Below, in pieces: positions 23,841 to 33,358 of a stretch of DNA of 64,000 bases (positions within the stretch are counted from its first letter, which is position 1; every line of letters begins with the position of its first letter). This DNA is from Atkinsonella hypoxylon (Eukaryota > Ascomycota > Sordariomycetes > Hypocreales > Clavicipitaceae), in NCBI GenBank assembly GCA_000729835.1, contig JFHB01000001.1, forward strand, positions 639,771 to 703,770. Reading direction: 5' to 3'. The position numbers and the translations under genes are program-made. The notes beneath the pieces are model-generated. The model made no database searches, had not been told where the DNA came from, and saw nothing but the letters and a program-made list of their open reading frames with translations.

Positions 23841-25133
23841 TCACGTCTGCTTCGCTGTCTTCTGTATCAACTCCTCCAACGCGTCGCAAGCTCTCTCGGC
23901 ACCCCCTAGCTCAACGAGCCTTTCGCCTATATGACGAGCATTCGATCTGTAGGAGTCATCGCCTAGTATCTTGTATACTGCATCTCGGATGTCTTCCGCA
24001 GCCGGGTTATCCGTCTTCAGGTCGATGCCAGCCTTTGAGAATGTCACCCTAGCGGCGGTATCAGGCTTATCTTCAGTCTGGCCAGCACATAGAAGAGGGA
24101 CACCGTGTGAGAGAGCCTGCGTGATGCTTCCATACCCACCGTTGGTAATAAGCACGGACAACCGCGGTAGGAGCAAATGGTAGGGTAACCATGTCGTGTA
24201 CCGAGCATTCTCGCAACTACCGACGGCAGACTGAATAGTCGTGACAAATGGCGACACGACTACAAGCAGTAGATTTCTGTCGTTCCGCAAAGCTTGCAGG
24301 GATGGAAGAATGAGCGACATTGGGTCCATGGCCAAGGTCCCCTGCGTGATGCCCACCACTTTCCGTTGCGTTGTAGCCATGTCAGACCACCACTCTGGGA
24401 GTTTCGAAGCATCCACCACCATTTTTGTCACAAGGGGCCCAACGAACACGGTATGCTTCCGATGCGCCCATGGGCGAGGCACTTGTCCAAATTCGAGTTC
24501 GAGGCTCGAGGCCTGGATATGCAGGTGCGGGCTATAAGTAAACCATTCGAGCGCCTCCCCATACGGGAGACCGCCCAGGCCTAACGAATGCCTCTGTGCA
24601 TTGAACACGGATCGTAGCGCATAGGGCTGCAGTATCCACTGTTTCATAAGTTGTTGGGCTGCGTTCGGTATGCAACTGAACCAAGAGGCTGGGGGACTAC
24701 TACCCGACACAGGAAGCGGCGCTGTCGGATGAGACGTGTACAAGGGAATTACACCCAGCGTGGCATACGTCGGTATCTCTGCAAGGTCGTATAAGGCCCG
24801 CGCGCCATGGGGAAATACATCCACTAGCAGCACATCTGCCGCAAAGTCAGCGAGTGCGTTCCGATAATCCTCCACTTGAGCAACCAGGCGGCGGTCAAGA
24901 TGTCGACGATTCTTGTCGAGAAGCCCAGTGGTGTGCTCTTCGGCAAGCGGCCTGTCAATGATGGCAATGGCACGAGTCGGGACGAATCTAGCGCCTGTGG
25001 CGATAACGCGAGCTTCGTTGTCAGGATAGGTGAGCCAGACGACGTCGTGTCCTCGAGATACAAGGGCCAGAGCGACTGCTTGCATAGGATAGGCATGGCC
25101 AGCGGGGAAGTGAGAGTGAAGTAGAATCTTCAT
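23841..25133 (-). CDS. UDP-glycosyltransferase, GT1/MGT type
   Basis: Single-exon gene of 430 aa starting at the ATG at 25133. The N-terminal half (MKILLHSHFPAGHAYPM) has the small-molecule glycosyltransferase fold of the bacterial macrolide type. The C-terminal donor-binding block reads WLPYHLLLPRLSVLITNGGY, then GSITQALSHGVPLLC and GQTEDKPDTAARV. This is the usual place of the nucleotide-sugar site. The catalytic His is plausibly in HSHFPAGH near residue 6-13. It should add a sugar to a hydrophobic acceptor, for detoxification or secondary metabolism; donor and acceptor are unknown. The intron-free form and similarity to bacterial MGT enzymes are compatible with an old horizontal transfer, which I cannot test here. 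Confidence 0.88.
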   Translation of the reverse strand: MKILLHSHFPAGHAYPMQAVALALVSRGHDVVWLTYPDNEARVIATGARFVPTRAIAIIDRPLAEEHTTGLLDKNRRHLDRRLVAQVEDYRNALADFAADVLLVDVFPHGARALYDLAEIPTYATLGVIPLYTSHPTAPLPVSGSSPPASWFSCIPNAAQQLMKQWILQPYALRSVFNAQRHSLGLGGLPYGEALEWFTYSPHLHIQASSLELEFGQVPRPWAHRKHTVFVGPLVTKMVVDASKLPEWWSDMATTQRKVVGITQGTLAMDPMSLILPSLQALRNDRNLLLVVVSPFVTTIQSAVGSCENARYTTWLPYHLLLPRLSVLITNGGYGSITQALSHGVPLLCAGQTEDKPDTAARVTFSKAGIDLKTDNPAAEDIRDAVYKILGDDSYRSNARHIGERLVELGGAERACDALEELIQKTAKQT

Positions 25134-26414
25134 TGCCTACGGAGGCCAGGCTGGTCTTTGGCAAAGAGACGAGTGTTGAGAAGAGGTCCTTGGTTTCTCA
25201 GTGTCGCAAGGAGTGCCGGTATGGAAGGAGGACGGCATCAGGGAATGGAGTCGAAGTTGCGGAATCGGCGGGAGCTCATGTTGGCCAACCGACGGACGTA
25301 TCGGCTCGTGGCTAATAATAATCATCCAGCATCTCAAGTTGGTGAGTACTCCAGGCAATTTCAAGCAACGGCTTGCAGCAGTCGAGAAATGAAAATTTTC
25401 CTATCTTTTTCCATCCGTATTTGGAATACTTGTGCTGCCATGCCAGCAAGTTCAGCTTTTTCTTCCTCTCCGACGCAGCCGCGCTCAAGCACAGCCAGCC
25501 GTCTCTATCACATGATCCACATCCAGGCACCACAAGCCAATGGCTTGGGCACGTTTACAGCGAATAGTTGAAGAAATGTCATTCATTTCTTGTTTTGTTT
25601 TTTTCTTTGGGATCCAAAACCAGCATCAAGGTCGGGCATAAGATGACATCCATCAGCTGCAGGCATCATCGACTGAGGACTGGACGCTGACTGGGCGATA
25701 AGAGCTGCAGGGTCCAGATCTGCGAATCTGCATCTGCGAGGGCAATCCAGAAGTTGACGTGGAGCATCATCAAATATATGTACAGTATGTATTCCGTAAT
25801 GTACGGAGTTGAATGGATCTTACCCAAGCGGGGTTTGGCAGATATGACGGAATGACGATGAACCCCACCAGCTGCCCACTCAGCCAACACCCGCAGCAGC
25901 CGCACCAACAAGCCCCAGCAGCCCCACTCCATGCTCTTGAAAGAAAGCCACATAGGACCAGTTGACCCTCGTTGCTGTGCGTTGCCCCGGAACTTGGCGA
26001 CGCCGATTTGCAACGGGGTGAGTTCATCTTGAGCCTTCTGTTCTTGTTCCAGCGTGCTCCGTTGAATTTGCCATCTACAACATCCTCTTGCAGACCACCT
26101 CTCATACTCCTCCAGCACTCCGTCAAGAGTCGCTCGATTGATCGATTGATGATTCCATCCCTGCCCTGCGCACTCACCTGTGCCTCGTCTGTGCCTTGTT
26201 TACCGGTCCCCAGGACGACTCCAAGCCACTCCAAGCCTGAGACATCAGACAAATAGGCACCACATCAGCAATACGACGGACGATCGAGCTTGCGCTGGTC
26301 CAATCCTACCTAACCCGTCGGTTGATTAACGGCAACTAATTGCGACAGACTTCTCATTCGCGCACGCTCGTTGCCACCATCCATAGCATAACCAGAATCC
26401 CAGCATTTGCGAAG
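25134..26414. other. Intergenic, no gene seen
   Basis: This holds the promoter of the glycosyltransferase (minus) and, to the right, a pyrimidine-rich leader before the small ORF at 26415. A reverse motif TACGGAGT occurs at 25802-25809. Open frames here look like shadows of untranslated leader. Confidence 0.4.
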
Positions 26415-26606
26415 ATGAATGACGATCAATCGGCTGAGCCCGAGAAACCTCCACCCCCCGATGCGCCCGGTGGTGGAAGCTCTAACGGGACCGACGCTCA
26501 GGTCAAGAAGCGCAAGAAGGATGGTCTCAAGCCCATCATCACGGCCGAGGGGCCCGAGGCAGGTGCGCAGGGTACCAAGCTAGGGATCAAGTCTGGGTGC
26601 GTATGA
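26415..26606 (+). CDS. Small basic proline-rich protein (63 aa), possibly a first exon
   Basis: The ORF begins MNDDQSAEPEKPPPPDAPGG in a good start context and has a basic cluster KKRKKDGLKPII, then ends GIKSGCV. Composition is clearly biased toward coding, with a proline run, a glycine/serine linker and a nuclear-signal-like KKRKK. I do not recognise a family. A GTGCGT just before the stop could be a splice donor, in which case this is exon 1 of a longer gene whose later exons I could not find in the following 2 kb. Function unknown. Confidence 0.45.
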   Translation: MNDDQSAEPEKPPPPDAPGGGSSNGTDAQVKKRKKDGLKPIITAEGPEAGAQGTKLGIKSGCV

Positions 26607-28747
26607 ACAACTACTGCTTCTTCTTTTTTCCTGCTTCGAGAATTTTCTCTTTGCGACAAGATAGCTGGCCACCCTTGGCTTCTACAAAGACCAAAGTTGT
26701 GGTGGCGCCAGTCGATCTGGTGCTTTCGCGCCTGCTGTCGCTATTGACACCGTCTATGCTTTATTTGGGATCCTGTCTTGACTCTTTCGCACTTTATCTC
26801 GTTTTCTTTTTCTTTTTCCGTCCTACGAGAGCGTTGAGACTGGCCCGTTTTGCCCGTCAAACTCGCAACGACGCTGCCGCCAAGGTTTCCCCAGCTTTGG
26901 ATTTGGCAGCCAAGTCTTCGCAGAGCCACAGTGCTGGCACGGCGGGGCGGTTTTCGTGGCGGACAGGCATAGGAGACATGGGAGGCATAGGAACCATGTC
27001 GGAAGTCCCATGCAAGTGGATGGAGGCCTGCGTCATTTCATCTGTGCGGTTTCGCCCTAACGCAGCTAGCTCCCCGGCGTTGGAGATGCGGCTCAGCAAC
27101 TGCATCTTGGCCGGCAGAAGGGCCTGCGAGAAGACCGTGCATCAAGCAACATGAAGTACAGTCGACTTCGCAGCTAAAGAAACAAGTCGATGGAAAGAAA
27201 GCAAATCGAAGCAGGGTCTCTGGGACCATGAAGGGAAAAGAAGCGCCTTTGAGCTCAGGGACGAATAGAGAGAGAGAGAGCCGGGCCATGTCATGGCTAT
27301 GTCCAGATTGCAGAAGCTGCCAAGCGAGTGCCGTCTGATGATGACGCTGTGTACGCACATGCGGACGTATGGACGTACTGCAAGTTGTGGCATGAACCAA
27401 GCATGATGCCAGCGTGCTAGGTTTAACGCTGGATCTGACCCGAGTGCGCCTGGGCTTCAATTCAGCACGGGAACAAGCGGTCCCTAGTTCAGGTCACCGG
27501 CATGTCAAGCCCAAGCCATTCAGGGTCATGTGGGAGAAAGGGGCAGCTGGGTTCGAGAAGTGTCGGGTTGCAATCATCACTGTTACTGCTTGCTTGCTTT
27601 GCTGGCTGGCTTTGATGAGTCTGGCTGGCTGGCTTGATGCACTGACCAGACGACGACATCGAGTCTGGTGTGGTGTGGTGTGGTGTGGTGTGGTGTGGTG
27701 TGGTCTGCTGTGATCTGGTGTGGTCTGGTGTGGTCTGGTGTGGTCTGGTGCTTAAAGGCACAGCGCGACGCACCACGACACAACTACAACGCACTACGAC
27801 GCACCGCAACGACGCACCACAACGCAATGCTAGCGCATAGACCAATGACCACGCAAGCACAAGCACAACAAGCACAAAGCACAAAGCACAAAGCACAACA
27901 AAGCACAAAGAAAATGCGCACAAGGCCACAAGCCGGCCGGCCGGCATCTCTACTGTGACTGCAGACAGACAAGACAGACTGCACCAGTCTGTCTACCCGA
28001 TGCGCACACACACAGTCAGTCGCTCAACTCTGGTCTGCCTGCCCTGTCCAGTCCCGCTCTCATCAGGCTCGGGTTCAGACTGGACTGGCCTTCCCTTGGA
28101 CAATCTCGCATCCCCTTTCGTATTGCCTCTTCTGCCTCTCCCCAAAGCCAGTGTCCATCCACCACTCTTTGGGCGCTATATCAAACTTTGCTGCTTTTAA
28201 TCCCCTTTTTAACTTCACAGCGGCTTTTTTTCGCCATCATTTGCTGTACATAACCCGACCAGCCCACCGCCCTTTGCACTGCTAAAACTCCCCTCTTTCT
28301 CCCCCCCACCTGTTATTGTCGCTTTTTCTGTCACTAGCACCGCGCGACTGTCCGCAATGTACACAAGATGAGCTTCCTCAAGACAAGGTCGTGCCCTCCG
28401 TCACTATAGTCTTTCATTGCTCCTATTCATTTTTTTTTTTTTTAAATTCTACTTCCCCCCCCCCCCTTTCTCTGGCATATGATTCATGTAGTGGAGCATA
28501 CTGCTTGTCGCCTGTCCCTTTCCAATATTCTTTCCATAATAACACTCGAATGCCACCACATGCTTCGTATTCCGACATGTTGTTCTTTCTACCCCTCTAT
28601 TATGGCCACCCCCGCCATCAAACATCGCCAGCTCCGCTTCCTCGACCTTGTTTTTTTTTTTTCTTTTTTCTTCTTCCCTTGCCCACCGCTACTCTGCAGC
28701 TCTCGTGGCAGTGCCAACTGTCACTTCACCCAAGTCCCATTTCTAAT
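26607..28747. other. Long upstream region of the SR-protein kinase, repeat-rich
   Basis: About 2.1 kb with no supported gene. It contains a G/T-rich pentamer array (27666-27751), an A/C-rich array (about 27856-27912), and a T run and C run around 28431-28466, then a pyrimidine-rich leader. A 185-codon open frame at 26597-27154 has no recognisable content and is not called. Confidence 0.5.
27666..27751 (+). repeat. GTGGT-type tandem array
   Basis: Five-base units (GTGGT) repeat about seven times, then pass into longer units TGTGGTCTGG. The plus strand is almost free of A and C, giving strong strand asymmetry. The A/C-rich stretch after it has the opposite skew. Confidence 0.85.
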
Positions 28748-30540
28748 ATGTCGCGCAGATCACACCAATTATCCGCTGCGGCTCCTGGCTCGCCCTCATC
28801 ATCATCCGTTGACGACCCCGCCGAAAATACTGCCGATGAGGAGGATTCTGAAGATTATTGTAAGGGCGGCTATCACCCAGTCCAAGTCGGCGAGAAGTTC
28901 AAGGATGGGAAATATACAGTTGTGCGCAAGCTAGGCTGGGGCCATTTTTCAACTGTCTGGCTGTCGCGCGATAATACCAATGGGAAACACGTTGCTTTAA
29001 AGGTGGTCCGATCCGCCGCTCACTACACCGAGACTGCCATCGACGAAATCAAGCTCCTGAACCGCATTGTGCAAGCCAACCCAGACCATCCCGGACGGAA
29101 GCACGTCGTCAGCCTCCTCGATTCATTTGAACATAAGGGTCCTCATGGCACCCATGTCTGCATGGTTTTTGAGGTACTTGGAGAGAACTTGTTGGGCTTG
29201 ATTAAGAGATGGAACCATCGAGGTATTCCCATGCCTCTTGTCAAGCAGATCACCAAGCAGGTCCTTCTCGGCTTGGATTACCTTCACAGGGAGTGCGGCA
29301 TCATTCATACCGACCTGAAACCAGAGAATGTTCTAATTGAGATTGGCGATGTGGAGCTAATCGTCAAGAAGGTTGTGAAGCCTGAAACGACGGAGAAGGA
29401 GAACAACCGAAATGGCAGAAGGAGACGAAGAACTTTGATCACCGGGAGCCAACCCCTGCCCTCGCCACTAAACAGCACTTTTAGTCATTCCAATCTCTTT
29501 CCCGGCAGCGCTACACCCAGCGTTGGGGCTGTGCTTGAGCAGGGTACGTTGATGTGTTTTGTGTATTCGCTGCAAAAGTCTATGAATGGCGCTAATGCAT
29601 AATTTGTCCTTGCCCACAGGAGCTAGCAAAGCTGGTGATTCGTCACCGAAACTACCCGAAGAGTCGCAGAAACAACGCGAAAAGACGGCGTAAGTACAAA
29701 AACAAAAACGCTGGCAATCATTCAGTGTTTGCTTGACAGTTCTAACATGGGATTAACAGTGATATTCTCACCCGAGAAGTGTCCGGCATCTCGCTTGATA
29801 AGTCCGGCGGGTCCTCTGCTTCAATAGGTGAGAAGCGAAAGGCCGAAGATGCCAATGCATTCGATATCATCAGCGTCAAAATTGCCGACCTTGGCAACGC
29901 TTGCTGGGTGAACCACCACTTCACCAATGACATCCAGACCCGACAATATCGATCACCGGAAGTGATTCTTGGGGCGAAATGGGGCGCTAGTACAGATGTC
30001 TGGAGCATGGCGGCAATGGTGAGAGACTGTTAATTCTTGTTTCACTGAAGAAAATAAAACCATCGAACCGGGCGATAGAGAAGAGCTAATTGACGATAGG
30101 TGTTCGAGTTGATAACCGGCGATTACTTGTTTGACCCTCAATCCGGCACCAAGTACGGCAAGGACGATGATCACATTGCACAAATCATTGAGCTGCTAGG
30201 ACCATTCCCGAGATCATTGTGCCTCAGCGGCAAGTGGAGCCAAGAGATATTCAATCGAAAGGGCGAGTTACGAAACATTCATCGATTACGACACTGGGCA
30301 CTGCCAGACGTATTACGGGAAAAGTACCACTTCAAGGAAGACGAGGCCAAGAAAATCTCAGCTTTCTTGGTCCCCATGCTGGAGCTTGTCCCAGAGAAGC
30401 GTGCCAATGCTGGTGGCATGGCCGGTCATAGCTGGTTGGACGACACACCTGGCATGGAGGGAGTCAAGATTGAGGGTTTAGAAGTGGGCGGCCGGGGCGA
30501 GGGAATTGAAGGATGGGCGACAGAAGTGAGGAAGCGATAA
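28748..30540 (+). CDS. SKY1: SR-protein kinase (SRPK/Sky1/Dsk1 family)
   Basis: Predicted 521 aa from exons 28748-29543, 29620-29689, 29760-30018 and 30100-30540. It starts MSRRSHQLS and carries DYCKGGYHPVQVGE, the SRPK entry motif. Then come the glycine loop KLGWGHFSTVW, the VALKVV lysine and the catalytic loop HTDLKPEN (His187; HTD in place of HRD, as is normal for SRPKs). A family-typical spacer (about 200-300) rich in Ser, Arg and Lys follows, then IADLGNACW (in place of DFG) and RQYRSPEVILG. The kinase phosphorylates RS/SR-type mRNA factors, linking splicing and mRNA export. An in-frame upstream ATG at 28550 would add 66 hydrophobic residues; I reject it because that stretch looks like leader sequence with a long Phe run. 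Confidence 0.93.
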
Positions 30541-31435
30541 GGAACCGGCCATCTCACGTACTGCAGCGTACCAACCGTGCATCGGACAACGACTGTTCTG
30601 GCCACAACTTTGCTTGTCCTCCTGGCTGTCTGGCTGCGCGCAGTGCGCAGAACAGACACGCCGGTTGCCAGCCTGATGGCTCATCTGTAGGCATCTACAT
30701 GGGATGTAAGGAATGTTCAAGCACGGAAGACAGTGGATTCTCAGCACAGCCTTGTTGGAAGCGAGCCAATCATTTTGTGTGGAGGCTTCGATTTAGGAAA
30801 CTTGTGTGCGTCACTTACGTCAGGAGCTCTTGGTTGTAAAGCTCGTAGAGGGCAAATGGATGGCATTTTTACGACACGGGGTAGGAATGAGGATGTATAG
30901 AAGAGGGGGGAATGCTAGTACATTGCTGAAGGTGTGACTGGGATATTGATGCTGGGTGGGTGGACGGGACGGGACAGAACGGGATGGGACACGAAATAGA
31001 TAGACTATGCATTATGGTTCAAAGCATGTTGAGTTGACGTGATGAGTTACGCGCCGCTTTTGTAGTCAATGCCCGTCTGGACTGGACATCCAGCGACCCT
31101 ATGGATCACTTGGTCGAGTTTGGCGTGGTAATTGTATTCCCATGTCCTATTCATTTGACCACCCTTCATGATCTGCTATTTATGAGTCGGCATGTTGGCA
31201 TCCTTTGCTACACTAAGCATTCCAGTCGCCATGTGAAATAAGTAGTTGCGATCCTGTTTTACGGTATTCTATTATACATGCTTCGAGGAAAAGGACCTTG
31301 GTGCTTCGCAAGAACGCGGCTCTGGCTGAGCCAAGCAGCTGCGATGAAGAGCCTCCGTATTGGCACAAATGATGCTATCCGTAACTCCATAATTTTCCCT
31401 AGTACTCGCTGCGACCGCCACACCCTGTCCATTCC
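30541..31435. other. Intergenic between convergent genes
   Basis: About 0.9 kb between the 3' ends of the kinase and lunapark genes. A GGGAC-type short repeat lies near 30965-30990. No gene was seen. Confidence 0.5.
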
Positions 31436-32751
31436 TTACGCCTCCTGTTTTCCCTTTCTCCGCCTCGCCTTTGCACCACCTGCAGGTCCGTCTGTCGCGG
31501 TGGCAGCAGGAACCCCGCTGACCTCATCAATGGAGTGGGCTTCTGGAGAATCCGCATCTGCACCACCGCCTTCATCTTCCGCTGAAGCAAGGACCTCTTC
31601 GATGATGCGTTTGTCCTCGTCTACCTCGCCGTTTGTGGCTCCGCACCCGCTGCACCTCCACATGCCTACTTCCGCGAGACTCTTTGTGCCCGGGGGGGCC
31701 TGTCCGTTGACAAGGCGGCAGGCGTGGCAGATGAGGGCGATTCTGTTCTTGACGGCAGTTTCGTCTTCGCCTAGGAGGACGTCGAATATGCGGTCGTACC
31801 AGTGCGTTTCGGGCGTCGTGTACTGGTGGTGGTGGATGCGCGGTGCGGGCGGCGGGTCTGTGTAGGCGTTGGGAGCGAACTCCGCTCCGGCTGATTGCTC
31901 GTCGTGCATTCTGCCATTCTTCGGCGGCGCCGTTTCGGGGCGGACGATGTTGGCGGTAGGGGGCGGTGGTAGGTTTGTGCGACCTGAGGGGGGAGGGTTT
32001 TTCCTGGGCGCTGGGCCCTTGGAACTGCTGCTGGCGTGATCGTCTGGCTTGTCGCCCTTTTTGGATTTCGGCTTATTCTCGCCGCCGTATTTCTCGATTA
32101 GATTCATTGTGGAATCGTACTTAGTGGCGTCTTTGAGCTTCTGGATTGTTTTGGCACGCTCGTCTTGGTGGGCTTTGAGCCGGGTGGATGTTGTGTCGAT
32201 GTGGAAGGTGAAGTAGGCGGTTATGATGGATCGGGCGGCGTATATTCTGGCGGATTCGTGTTAGATTTTTGCTTTGTCCTCCATTGAACTGTGGTCGAGG
32301 AACTCATGGCAACTTGTCTGGTGAAGGAGGGCGACAGAGCAACAAGACAGGTCGAATAGGAAAGGAGCACTGAAGATCAAAGACCAGAAAAACAAACCAA
32401 TGCTAGCGCGCTGCGAGGACGAAAAGGTTGACGTACAAAAGAGGGCCGCCCGCCATGCCTCCCCATTCATAAAGACCTATATTCTTGTATCCCACCACGA
32501 GCAGCAGGACGATGGCGTAGACGAGGTACGCGAAGCCCAGGTACAGAGTCCATAGCACCTTGACGCGACGGGAATTGGTGCGCAGGCGATCGAGACGAGC
32601 TTGGGCGGCGGCGATTTTGGCGGACAGCGTGGACAGGGTCTTTTCGAAAGACGCCGGCGAGGACGAATCGTCCTGTTGCAGAGTTAGTTGGGATACAGCT
32701 TTGCTTGCTCAGGGTCGAAGTGTTACCTTCCACGGCCAGAAGGAGACCATC
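31436..32751 (-). CDS. LNP1: Lunapark family ER membrane protein
   Basis: Predicted 356 aa from exons 32728-32751, 32437-32672 and 31436-32246. Exon 1 codes only MVSFWPWK, the usual lunapark start. A coiled coil (about 10-40) is followed by two membrane segments, LGFAYLVYAIVLLLVV and GGPLLIYAARSIITAY, forming the hairpin that places both termini in the cytosol. After a charged, proline-rich linker come the zinc finger pairs CHAC and CSGC (RIALICHACRLVNGQAPPG and MWRCSGCGATNGE). By family it stabilises three-way junctions of the tubular ER. It is divergent from the golgin gene, with about 600 bases between starts, and convergent with the kinase. A Lys/Arg-rich tail ends the protein. Confidence 0.93.
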
Positions 32752-33358
32752 TTGGGCAGCTGTGATAGCTTCCCGTGGTGGCGGGTCCGGCGGAGCAGAA
32801 AGTTGAGGACGATGGAGAGGAGGCAAGAAGAGAAAGTTATGGAACGAGACTTTAAAAAGACGAGTAAGTTCATGTGCTGCGCCGCGCCACACACTAACTC
32901 GGCAGGCGCCTGCCTAAACCGAATGAAATCACGCATAACTTTACGCGTCTTTTGAGCAAGCATGCATAGAGTCTCCACTGCTTGGTGTCAAGTTGCGGTG
33001 CGGCTTGGTGGCATCTGTGGCTGGAGACGCCACGTTGTCGTTCTGTCTCCTGTCCCTGTCGCCGTCTTCGAGTTGCGGCTCCAGTTCCATTTCCATTTCC
33101 ATTTCCATTTCCAGCTCCCACTCCCGCAACTTTGCGAAACCAAACGCCTCATTATTTCAAAAACTATCCCTACAACAGACTCTACGTGAGACCGACCCGT
33201 GACATGGGATGTCCGTAGCTGGCAACCGCTGGAGCGAAACCACCAATACCATTTATCTTTTGCCCTCGTCTCCTCCATGCCTGGGCATCCTATTCCATAC
33301 TTAGACACCTGTTGAGTCTGCACTCACAGCCCGGCAAGGGCAAGCGCCAGCAACCACC
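32752..33358. promoter_or_regulatory. Divergent promoter region, LNP1 and golgin
   Basis: The 607 bases separate two divergent membrane-trafficking genes. A hexamer repeat CCATTT occurs about four times at 33086-33112. No specific binding site is claimed. Confidence 0.45.

Noticed and set aside
3808..25133. A secondary-metabolite gene cluster
   Set aside because: No synthase, synthetase or terpene cyclase is present, and the oxidases are separated by housekeeping genes.
26597..27154. A 185-codon plus-strand open frame
   Set aside because: Its sequence contains long Phe runs from pyrimidine tracts and no recognisable domain. I treat it as non-coding.
28550..28747. 66-residue N-terminal extension of the SR-protein kinase from the upstream in-frame ATG
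   Set aside because: The extension contains a poly-Phe run from a T tract and no conserved feature; MSRRSH is the family-like start.
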